DNA of 64,000 nucleotides, from the NCBI RefSeq assembly GCF_036669915.1, contig NC_089318.1:12557071-12621070 (forward strand), given 5' to 3'. Position numbers and translations under genes: made by a program. Of the stretch, positions 54,346 to 64,000 are shown one piece after another; positions within the stretch are counted from its first letter, which is position 1, and every line of letters begins with the position of its first letter. Source of the stretch: Pocillopora verrucosa. Lineage: Eukaryota; Cnidaria; Anthozoa; Scleractinia; Pocilloporidae. The notes under the pieces were generated by a model. It was not told the origin of the DNA. It worked only from the letters and a program-made list of their open reading frames with translations, and did not search any database.

Positions 54346-57300
54346 ATGTCTACCGATTTCAAGGAACATCTCATTTTCTTTTTCTTGTTTTCGATCTTCA
54401 CGACGGCGAGCTGTTCTTCAGGTAAATATTTTCTAAGTAATTCATTTGCACCTAAATTTTCTTCAATCATTTCATTCTTTAATTGTTGCACAAGATATTT
54501 ACTGTTAGTGCATAACATGGGCTATATTAAGGAAGACTTGGTTTTTTCAGCTGAGTCGATGAAATAGACTGACCACAAGAAAGAGTTCTAAAGCTGACTT
54601 TTCGAGCGTTAGCCTTTTCCAGCTAAATGTAAAAAGTTTTCATAAAATATGTTATCCCATTCGTATCAATTGCGATTAAAGGTTGGTAAGTGTCAATCAC
54701 TTGTACTCTGACAATTTGGCTTTTATAGACCGATGTTTTTACTTAAGGTTCAAGTTATTATGATACATTTAAGCCAAGGAAAAGTAGAGCTAGTTCGAGT
54801 TCACAGGGAGTTCGAGTAAACCGAGTCGAGTTAGCTGATAGTGAATAACTGGAAAAATGGAGGAAATCATAAGAAAAACTTCATAACAAAGTTAATAGGG
54901 GAACTGCTTATACTTAACAACTTTATCCAACCAGACTTAATAGTTACTCCAATACTGAGTTGTAACGTCTAAATACATTATTCATCATTACCTTTTTTTT
55001 CAAATTTGTTCATGCAATTTGTTCTCTTTCTTTCACATGGCTTTTCTTTGAAAGGACTACGATATTCCATCTTTTTTTTTATTCTGTCATTTTCCAAGAA
55101 AAAATAGAGAAGTTGAGCAAAGGAAAAGCATGACAAACTGGTGGAGACAGAGTTTGATTTACAAAGGACAGGGAAAATTGCTTTAAGCTATGATTCTCGC
55201 AAGTCTTGCAAATCTCCCTTGCACTTCAAACTTGTGCGTGTCTCATATCTAAATGACCATTACGCTAGCAAACTATATCAGTGTTCGATTTGTTTGTGCT
55301 TTAGAGTTGTAAGTGGTAATGCTAATGCTGAAAAAAAAAAATCTTCATGCTGGCTCGAGTGCAGGGGGAAACTCATCCCATGTCATGATACTAAAAGACT
55401 GATTGATTGATTGATATTAATACAACGATCCATTCCTCGAACTCTGTAACTATTTGTTTAAAATTGAAGATACAACAAGCACTCTCACAGGTGGATAAAC
55501 ATGAACACAGTTTTGACGTCACGCTGCGTTTCGAATTATTTTTTAGAAAGTGTATAAAGATAAAAGAATAATTTTTTCCGGATTTACATAGCCTCATCTT
55601 AACACCCGGTTGGCTGAGAAACTTCGAGAAAGTTATGCAAACTCTCCGTCCCCCTCGTGTTTAGATGAGGCTATATTAACACGGAAAAAGTTCCTTATCG
55701 CTTAAGTGCAGTTTATTTTCTGAAGAAACATACGCCACTAAGGCGTGAGATTTGTTTCCGTCCTATCAGAAACAGTGGTAACGATTACATAATACAAGTT
55801 TTCATCAATTGTAATGGGACTCGAAAGATTGATTTTAACTGAATTAAGTGTTACAACTTGACAAAATTTTCATATCACTTTCATCCCAGGAATCAACAGT
55901 TTAAAGCAAAAACAGCCTCCATTTCGCATATTTAAACAACGCCAATTTTCAATAGACGACTTCCATTATCTGAGTGTAACTCGGATCGGAATATTCACAT
56001 CGTACGAGGAGTGGGATTGCGCATTTAAATGTGTCAGAAATACTTTGTGCCGTTCGATAAACATGGCCGCCTCCAAAGGAGCAGATGGAAAGCCTTGATG
56101 CGAGTTGTTGTCCTCTGATAAGTACAGAGACGCTGAAAATTACCACGAAAACATGACTTCGCATCATTTCCATGTCATAGTAAGGACTTTTTTTTTCAAC
56201 TGTCGAGAGGTTAAATTTGTTCTTAAGAAAGCATTTATAGATTAACGCGTCCTTGGACTATTCCAACGATGAATTTTTTTTTTACCATTATTCAAGTTTC
56301 CATCATGTTTTTCCTCGCCGTGTCAAAACGGAGGAACCTGCATCTCGAATTACAACTCTTACTATTGTCGTTGTGAAAAGAGTTTTGTGGGAGACCATTG
56401 TGAAAGAGGTAATTCAAAAGTATGTCAGTTATCCCTGTTAATTCTTAAAAACCTCTGCTCAATCTAACTTCTATTGTTCTCTTGAATTGTCCCCTGTGGT
56501 CTTTGTCAACACATGTACCTCATATTTTATTTAATGTAAATTCACCATTCTCTTAAATAAAGCCCAGCTATATTTTGATCAGTAAACTCCTACTTCTTTT
56601 TCGTCTTTAAGGGTTAAGGGTTAAGCGGTGAACGGTTTTTTAAGACATCCCTGCGTAAAGACAAAAATATTTACAAAATAAGATGAGGATGACAAGACCT
56701 GACTGAAAAATTGGGAAAAAGTTAGCACTCCTGAGGAAAAAAAGAAGATGAAAAATTGTTTTGCGGAATGTCCGTCGCTTGAAAGCGAAACTTTCAAACG
56801 GTGTAAAACCAAACCGTGCCAAGTTGATCTACAAACCTTAGGCGAGGTCTCGATGAGCACTGATAAATAATATTACATTTAGATATATATGAAATGGATC
56901 AAACCAATGAGTGACACTCGTAAACTAAAGAATAAAGAATAAAAAATTTTAATTTTTAACTCGTGGATATGCGAAGAATATTCGATATGTAAATTTCGTG
57001 GCTTCAGCACGGCCTTAGGAAGTCTGGGAAGAGCATGTATCTTTTAAAATATAGGGGATCGATCATGAAAATGACGGATTGATTGGGGAGGACTCTTCTG
57101 AGGGTGACGGCTCAATAACTTTTCTTGAAATTACGGGATCAATGGCTTTTGAAAAATCTTTTTATGTCCTAATTCTATTCTGCAAAGTGTATCCGCTATG
57201 TTTACGAGTTCACCATAGTGTTACTTTTATTTCTCTCAGTTGCTAAGTCTTGTAAGGAGCTATATGACTTCTACAGGTAATTTTCTTTATTACATGTTAG

Positions 57301-58437
57301 TGCTATTAGACTTTAAGATTATGTATGGAGTTTTCCAGTTCAGTAAAGATCTTGTTTGTTAGCTACTAGTTAAACTAACTCATTGGTTATATTTTGACTG
57401 CTCCAAATTGTTTTGCAAAAAATTGCTGTTAACATCATGTATTTGATCCGCGGAAATTAGGTCTGATGTAAATGAATTAGTAACCCTCCGCTTGGATTCC
57501 AAACCACCTCCGTTCTCTGTCACATGGAGGATTTTGGATGTGGAGATGGAGGATGGACACCGGTCTTGAAGATCGACGGCAATAAGGTGTCTGATTAATC
57601 GCTCCTGAAGACTGCTGGTTAAAATGAACGTTGCACTGATTGCGGAACCAGTGCAGACGAGTATAAAGTTTTAGCATTTCAACCACTGTGCCTTCAAGAT
57701 TCGCAGTCAATAGATAAAATATAAAACGACTTTCTAACTAACGAGGACATTTTAAAAAATTGTTTCGCATCGAAAGGAGTCGCACACCATAACTTCTTAC
57801 TTTGCGTTCTAGACAACTGCTCAAATAATGTATACAAATTAAATCGCCAAAACGTAAAAATGTTCCCATGATGGTCTAGCAGAATTTTAAAAACAATATT
57901 TTCTTTCGTAAACAGAGAACCTTCCATTTTAACAGCCCTTACTGGAGAAATAAGATTGAACACAACCTTCCTGGAGGGAAGACTGGGTTTGATTCACAAG
58001 AAACCAAGTTACCAATCTACTGGAACACTTCCTTCTCCAAGATCTGCCTCGGTATGAAGATTGGACAACAGCTCAGGTTCATTGTGATCAACAAGCAGGC
58101 CGACTCTTTGTACTCGCTGATCGCTGATGGGAAACCCCGCAGAACCTTGTTGAGCCGTGACACGTGGAAGAAGCTGATTGGGTCACAGGCCTCTTTGCAG
58201 CTCGACTGTGTCAAGGACGGTTTTAATGCCATATCTGCCAAAAAGAAGTGGGCGAAAGCAAGAATCGGTATCGTTGGTAACAATAAAGGCAGGTGGTATT
58301 GCAGCAGTCATAATTCAAGAATAGGGTTTGGTACTGGAGGGAATCCAGATGACTCAAACACCAACGAGGCATCTAATGAGAAACCAGATAACGGACCCCG
58401 ACATATCAAAGCTTTCGGATACATCTCGGTGCAGTAG
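54346..58437 (+). pseudogene. Skeletal organic matrix protein 5-like gene, one in-frame stop
   Basis: Six exons: 54346-54421, 55890-56179, 56297-56408, 57240-57276, 57481-57586 and 57916-58437 (TAG), all phase-consistent. Exon 1 is a signal peptide (MSTDFKEHLIFFFLFSIF). Exon 2 is an apple/PAN-like Cys module (FHYLSVTRIGIFTSYEEWDC, KCVRNTLCRSIN). Exon 3 is an EGF domain with six Cys (SPCQNGGTCISNY, CEKSFVGDHC). Exons 4-6 read SCKELYDFY, GCGDGGWTPVLKIDG and ETKLPIYWNTSFSKICLGMK to IRH..AFGYISVQ-type end, resembling the secreted coral matrix protein 5 as I remember it. A TGA at 56096-56098 replaces the Trp codon that the downstream copy keeps (KLWCELLSSDK). All other splice sites and the frame are intact, so the lesion is recent, a sequencing error or a polymorphism. 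The acceptor of exon 5 is weak. Confidence 0.8.
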
Positions 58438-61400
58438 ATTTTATTTGATAAACATTTCAATTGAATATTTAAAGTTAGTATAGCTTTCTATGCTGTTATA
58501 TTATTAAGTTAATTTTTTTTTTCAGTTTACAGAATGTGTTCGCAATCGGCCACATGAGTATTACATGACGAATCTTCAATTAGTGAGTATAGTGTTAGGC
58601 TTTATTTGCTTGGCAATTGTTTCACATGATTTAATTTTCTCTTCGCTAAATCTCGCAGTGTGACAGCAAGATTATGTCTAATATTATTATAAAATTGACT
58701 CATTAACCAGGATATGTATGTTCTCCAGCATGTGGGACTTGACTCTCTTCAAAGAGAAGAAAGCAAAATCATATGCAACAGCAAAAATGATTGAGCAAAT
58801 AAAGTTAGGGCAAACAATCATACTGTATTCTTGATCACAGGACAGGAATGTGAATCGAACAGATTAGGGCTGTTAAATATCCTTCTCTCGGGTGTTCAGC
58901 AACTACAGCTGGGGACTGATTGATGGTGATTAAAAACACTATGATTAATTTAAACCAAGTCATCTTTTTCTCCGACTGTGCGGCTTATCTCTCCTCTCAG
59001 ATCGTCGAAATTAATTTGTGCCCAATCATCAGAGCTAAGGTCGACCAGTGGAAATTGAGCACTCTGATCAATAAAAACTATTCGACATTCCACTCCTTCC
59101 GGGTCATTGTCTTAGTAAAGGGGTAAGTTTCTGAAGAAACTGTGGTGCTGCGTCGGTGAAGGAGTACAACGGAGTAATTCAGTATTATCGACTGAGTTCG
59201 TAACGTAAATTGGCCACCATAAAGAGTTTAAAAGCTGACTTTTCGAGCGTTAGCCCTTCTCAGGGCGAATAGATCTCGAATAGAAGGGTTTTTCATAACT
59301 CGAGTCTACAGTAAACGTTTTCTGTGTGGCCGTGAATTTTTATTTTGTTTGTTTTTTAATCAACAAAATGTACTTCATCGGTACGGCTGGGCTCTTTTAA
59401 TCAATGCAGACTTTTGTTTTACTTGCTATGATAATAAGAAAACGTATCATTTTTAAGAGCTTATTTTTATGTTTTGGTTGGTTTGGACGAGAGTATCACA
59501 TTTCTATCGCCAAAATTCTCCGCGTGAATTGTTCGGAAAACTGAGTATGACAGTGAAGGGATGTACTTTGGCCAGAGGTTGAACAGGCCAACGGCTCTCT
59601 ACAGGAATCAAACAAGTACTGCTACAGAATACAAAGGAACTGATTCACGTATAGGCGATATCTTTTGTTACGTTCCGATTGTTCCAGTAGTAAACATAAC
59701 TGAGGGATTTTACTCATGTTGACAAATTGAGATTTAGAGACGCCAGTACCGCATTGTTAGAAAATTAAAGAAATCTTAGTGGAGAGATTCGCATGGCGAT
59801 CCATACATTGGAAGGATAATAAAAACTTTGAGCAACTCAGTTAGTGCCTAATCAGAATTTCGATTTTTTTCTAGCAACGAAACGTATCAATGGCAATTTG
59901 GTCCCGAGAACAAATTCTTACGCAGGTATTTGCTATTCCCCATAAGATGTGGTAGTTTGATTAATTCCCAATAAAAATTTCGGTGATAAGACATGCCAAT
60001 AAGATCTTTTCTGTAAAGCACAAAAATGCCACAGTGACCGATGCGCAAAATTCTCAGGCTGCAGGGTGGACTTCCTCAAAGTAAAATTACCTTAACTAGG
60101 TCACGTTGTTTTAACTTTCATTTTGTTTACCTTCTTGCGACTGGAAAAGCTACCCTTAACTTGAAGAAGCCTATGAAAAAGGAGGAAATATCACACAAAG
60201 AAGAAAAAAGGTGGGCTTAGGATGAAGAACATCAACCGGGGGACAGATAGATGTTATATTATCGTCCTCTCCTTCATAAAAATAGGCTTCGTTCAGAGTG
60301 AAGTTAGACTAGCTCAGTCACAAATTAAGTCGGGACACGATACTCAGGCTGGTGGTCCTTCCGGCCAGAGCTAGTCTTGGTTTCTGTAGCATGGTTTTAC
60401 TAGCAATGTTGTTTCTCCCCTTGGATGAAGTCCATCACCAGCCTTTAGCATTTCGTCCCGCCTAATTAAAGATCGCGTGTTCTCCTTGGTGGAGATAGGC
60501 AATATCAACACAATGGCTTGCTTTCAGGCCGTCAGAACTAATTCGCTTTACAAAAGTTACCAACAACAACGCAAGTCAGTAAGCCACGGTGTTTAAGAAG
60601 TGTATAATCTTTTTTGATAATGCACAAAACTGAACGGTAAATCAACAGCCGCCCCTATTTGAATAGCTTTGTGTTCGAAAAGTCTCGAGTTTTCCTTTCC
60701 CCTTCTTCAATTTCCGTTTTACAGATTTCTATCAACCTTTTTATCTTTTTTTCTTATTTGGGGAGTGAACGGTTTTTTCTTTTGGTTCTCTTTGAAATTT
60801 TGCGCGGGAAATTGAAGCACAGCCAGCCAGAATCGATCCCCGGCTTGCGCATGCCCGACGTCTGACCGCTGTGTTTGAAATGTGAATGCAAAAGTCTCTT
60901 GGCCCCCAAATAGTTGACTCAGAGTTCGGCGAGTTAACCTCCGATTATCTGGGTAAATGGAAATGAGACTCTCATTTATCTGGAATTCCTATGTGAAGAG
61001 TGAGGGGGCAAATGTTATCCCTTAAAGTAAGAACTGACGACGAGGCTACACCCCGAGCCAAATTGTCATCGGTGTTATATTAAAGGGTTCTGAGGCGTAA
61101 TAATCAAAGTAAAAAGTATATTTCATGTTGCCATACGTCTCTTTAGTAACCCCTATGTGTAGTACAATGATTACTGGACACAAGTTTACTCTGGGATCGA
61201 GAAGATCCAATCTGCAAATTAAAGCATCGGTCGGTCGATGCACCTAGGTCACCCATAAGCGTTTGACAAGTATCACATTATTGTACAAACCTGCAAAATA
61301 CAATGTTTAACATGATCGCAATTTATAGAATATTTAAAATAGTGTGCAGACTCTTATTGGTTGATAAGTGTGTTGCTAAGAGAGTATTTGAACACGATCA

Positions 61401-62015
61401 TGACTTCACTCTTTCTGTGTTTGTCAATAGATGTCAGCTGCATCAGGCAACGTATAATATTCAGCAATTAAAAGGATTTACAGAGGTGGACGGGTACAAT
61501 TGTTTTAGTATAAAGCATACAGAAACCGGAAAACTCCTTTCGTTTCATCAATATACCGAATAATAGTTAGAAACTAAACTCCTAACCAAACTCTGCTAAT
61601 CACTTCCGAACTGGTTAATCAGCGCGCACGAAAATTCCTAATCCCTAACGAAGGGGGAGGTTTTATAAAAGTAATGTGAGTTAAGTGATGCGTTGTTAGT
61701 AAGGGATACGTTGTGGGTTAGGTGGTTTTTGAATAAACAAGATTCCCATTATTTATTGGGTGTATTTCCCTATGTACTGTACAAAAGCAACATGGATCGA
61801 TCAATAAACTGATCATAATTATAATGTGTTTTGGAGAGAATATTTGTCCTATGGCTTCTTATGCACTAGGCACCAGTTTCGAACGAACGCCGGAGTAATT
61901 GGCTAGAACATAATAACGAGCCCCTGTCGTCCATAGTTATATCAAACAAGATGAAAACAGGAAGTCGCCCTTATCACGCAATGGTAGCCTGTCCCTCATT
62001 CCTTATGCAGGCATC
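58438..62015. other. Intergenic between the two matrix-like genes
   Basis: Apart from the dispersed repeat at 59108-59285, I see AT-rich DNA and no exon-like homology. Open frames (for example 58920-59126, 60659-60865, 61303-61563) have no domain or paralogous counterpart. The promoter of the second matrix-like gene should lie near the right end. Confidence 0.4.
59108..59285 (-). repeat. Dispersed repeat, Penelope-terminus type
   Basis: Long match to 18540-18705: TAAGTTTCTGAAGAAACTGT, TAACGTAAATTGGCCAC, CGAGCGTTAGCCCTTCTCAG. Its minus strand ends CTGAGAAGGGCTAACGCTCG followed by AAAAGTCAGC, a slightly damaged hammerhead-type core. Confidence 0.65.
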
Positions 62016-62972
62016 ATGGCTACTGATTTCAAGCGTCATCTCATCTACCAGTTGTTCCTGATATTCACCGCTACCAGTTATTTTCCAGGTGAACATTTAT
62101 CACTATTTGCATTAAGCATTTCAAGTATTTGTTCTGGAGTGAAATGGAGCACAAAGTTAAAATGGAAGACTGAGCTAAATAGATCATTGTTCAGGAAATT
62201 CATATTTTTCCATCCCGAAATTTGTTTGTTACTTCCTTTCGCAAACGAGAATTTATGAGTTGTTCTCCGACGCCATTTTCAACATCCACGCTAACTCAAG
62301 GACTTCATCAGAACCCACGATCAACGAAATTAGCCCGGACTGAAAGATATTTTCTTTATTCAAATTTGATAATTTAAAAAATGTCGATATTTGCATTGTT
62401 TCACCCCAGGAGTCATCAGTTTAGAGCAAAACTGGCCTTCTTTTCACGGAACATTTAAAGTGCATCAGTTTTCAAGGGAAGAGTTCCATTATCTGAATGT
62501 CACTCGAGTTGGAATATTCACCTACTTCGACCTGTTAGATTGCGTATTTGAATGTGTCAGAAATACTTTGTGCCTATCGATAAACGTGGCCGCCTTTGAA
62601 GGAGCAGATGGAAAGCTTTGGTGCGAATTGTTGTCTTCTGATAAGTAAAGAAACGCCGAGAATTTCAAAGAAAACATAAGTTGGCATCATTTCTCTATAA
62701 TGGTAAGGATGATTTTTCGTCTTTTTTTTTTCAATGGAAATGAAGTCAAATTTTACTCCTATAAAAGCACCTAAAAGTGAATGTATTTGTGTGACAACTC
62801 CGTTTTAATAATTTACCGGTGGTAACAATAAATAACTTTTTCTTTTATTTATTCCAGTCTCCATGTGCTTCCCATCCATGCAAAAATGGAGGAACCTGCA
62901 TCCCGAATTACATGAACAATTGTTACAATTGTCTCTGTGGAGAAAGTTTCTTGGGGAACAATTGCGAGAGAG
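62016..62972 (+). pseudogene. Second skeletal organic matrix protein 5-like gene (partial, in-frame stop)
   Basis: Three exons are visible: 62016-62088, 62410-62702 and 62858-62972, with the rest beyond the right edge. They parallel the first copy exactly in order and phase. They encode a signal peptide (MATDFKRHLIYQLFLIFTAT), an apple/PAN-like module (FHYLNVTRVGIFTYFDLLDC, ECVRNTLCLSIN, KLWCELLSSDK) and an EGF domain (CKNGGTCIPNY, CLCGESFLGNNCE). A TAA at 62646-62648 sits where copy 1 has TAC, so translation would stop after the PAN module. An alternative donor (AA before GTAAAG) overlaps the stop but would shift the EGF exon out of frame. The paralogues clearly arose by tandem duplication. 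Confidence 0.78.
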
Positions 62973-63138
62973 GTAACTTTAAAACGTCTTTTTTCTTTAA
63001 GTTTTTAAACTTAAATCTGTTGATTAATTGACCCTCCTGTATTTTCTCTGGCTTCAACAGCATTCACCTGCTTTCCTATTTTCTTTATTCTTGCTGTGAT
63101 ATGACTTTCATGTTCTATTTGAATTCTCTATATTTATT

Positions 63139-63300
63139 TACCCTTTAATCCCTAAGAGTGGCTGGCTTGTATTTCTCCTTGTAGCATCGCCCTTACATGT
63201 CACGAAAATAAAGGAAATTATCACCAATTTAACAAGCTCTTCAATGTCAAACAAATTCTCGTTTCCAGTACCATAGGAAATGTGCTGGGAAGAGTATGGG
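63139..63300 (+). repeat. Dispersed repeat, third copy
   Basis: CCCTTTAATCCCTAAGAGTG, TATTTCTCCTTGTAGCATC and CACGAAAATAAAGGAAATTA match the copy at 35617 in order and orientation. Confidence 0.65.
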
Positions 63301-63338
63301 GAAAATACATACTGATGTTAGGTTGTACAGGGTTCAAT

Positions 63339-63870
63339 CAAGCTATGTTTTGATGATGTCTGTTTGTTTGCCTTCTTTTCGTTTTACATCGATCGATTTT
63401 ATACTGTTTTTCTTTAACATTCTCGTTTTGTTTTGCTACAATTTTTCGTAATGTCTTGATGTGAATATTTTGTACTATTCGATTGTTTGCCAATTATGCC
63501 ATTATGGAAAATTGGGGCCATTGAGATATCAAGATATCAATAACAAGAGCGCTATTTGAGATAAAAACAAAACGTTCTGTTCGATTTTCTTTATCTTGAG
63601 TCCCTTGCAAGCTATGTTTTGATGATGTCTGTTTGTTTTCCTTTCCCTCGTTTTTCATCGATTCTTACGCTGTGTTTCTTTAACATTTTCGTTTTGTTTT
63701 GCTACAATTTTTGTAATATCTTGATCTGTATATTTCGTACCATTCAATTATTTGCTAATTATTGAAAAATTGGGGCCATTGAGATATCCATGTCACTATT
63801 CTTAGGAGCGCTATTTGAGATAAAAACAAAACGTTCTGCTCGATTTTCTTTGTCTTGAGTCCCTTGCAAG
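63339..63870 (+). repeat. 269-bp tandem duplication
   Basis: Unit 1 begins at 63339 and unit 2 at 63608, both with CAAGCTATGTTTTGATGATG. They share GTTTTGTTTTGCTACAATTT, GAAAATTGGGGCCATTGAGA and AAAACAAAACGTTCTG, and end at a CCCTTGCAAG junction. The copies differ by scattered substitutions and small indels. Confidence 0.9.
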
Positions 63871-64000
63871 TTTGATTTCGAAAATGGAATCGACGATTGG
63901 AAGAAGACTGGTACAGTGTTTGATAATCAGCCGACATATGGCGATAATCCTACAGCTCGTAACCGAGAACCGTCCAATCATCAGGGAGATTGGTGGATTG

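Larger units (their letters stand above)
62973..64000. other. Intron of the second matrix-like gene, with repeats
   Basis: Presumed intron 3 of the truncated gene. It holds a dispersed repeat copy (63139-63300) and a 269-bp tandem duplication (63339-63870). No next exon (SCKELYDFY-type) is visible before the window ends. Confidence 0.5.

Noticed and set aside
56621..56860. Minus-strand frames rich in Phe/Ser within the first matrix-like gene
   Set aside because: Intronic, overlapping in two frames, no homology to any neighbour gene.
62640..62650. Possible alternative donor AA/GTAAAG overlapping the TAA stop of the second matrix-like gene
   Set aside because: Using it would put the EGF exon out of frame with the acceptor that gives the six-Cys EGF pattern.

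Overview
This is nuclear DNA of a eukaryote: AT-rich, with short exons bounded by GT/AG introns and many transposon relics. Best guess is an anthozoan cnidarian, probably a stony coral. The reasons are a RING/TRAF-zinc-finger/coiled-coil/MATH gene family in local copies, two genes resembling coral skeletal organic matrix protein 5, and Penelope-like, hAT and foldback debris. All identifications come from reading the sequence; no database was searched.

Layout. 1-2.7 kb (+): the 3' part of a TRAF-like gene whose RING exons lie left of the window. 2.7-20 kb: a transposon-rich accessory region with two Penelope-like relics, a hAT transposase relic, a 2.9-kb and a 2.1-kb inverted-repeat element, short palindromic elements, a shortened tRNA-Ser pseudogene and a broken TRAF/MATH copy. 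20.0-25.4 kb (+): a complete seven-exon TRAF-like gene, rebuilt from its RING start to its MATH end (443 codons). 25.7-30.1 kb: a degenerate minisatellite and palindromic elements. 30.1-36.8 kb (-): pecanex-like protein 4, seven exons, 1245 codons. 39.6-45.3 kb (-): a FAM177-family gene, four exons, 237 codons. 47.6-53.6 kb (-): an FMN-dependent 2-hydroxyacid oxidase, six exons, 358 codons. 54.3-58.4 kb and 62.0 kb to beyond the right edge (+): two tandem skeletal-matrix-protein-5-like genes, each with one in-frame stop in the same exon.

The genes do not form a pathway. PCNX4 and FAM177 are membrane or endomembrane housekeeping types, the oxidase is metabolic, the TRAF genes belong to signalling and ubiquitin adaptors, and the matrix-like genes are secreted EGF proteins. 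The oxidase and the first matrix-like gene are divergent, with about 0.7 kb between their start codons. Exon borders were set by splice consensus, phase agreement and continuity with remembered family members, so small shifts are possible.
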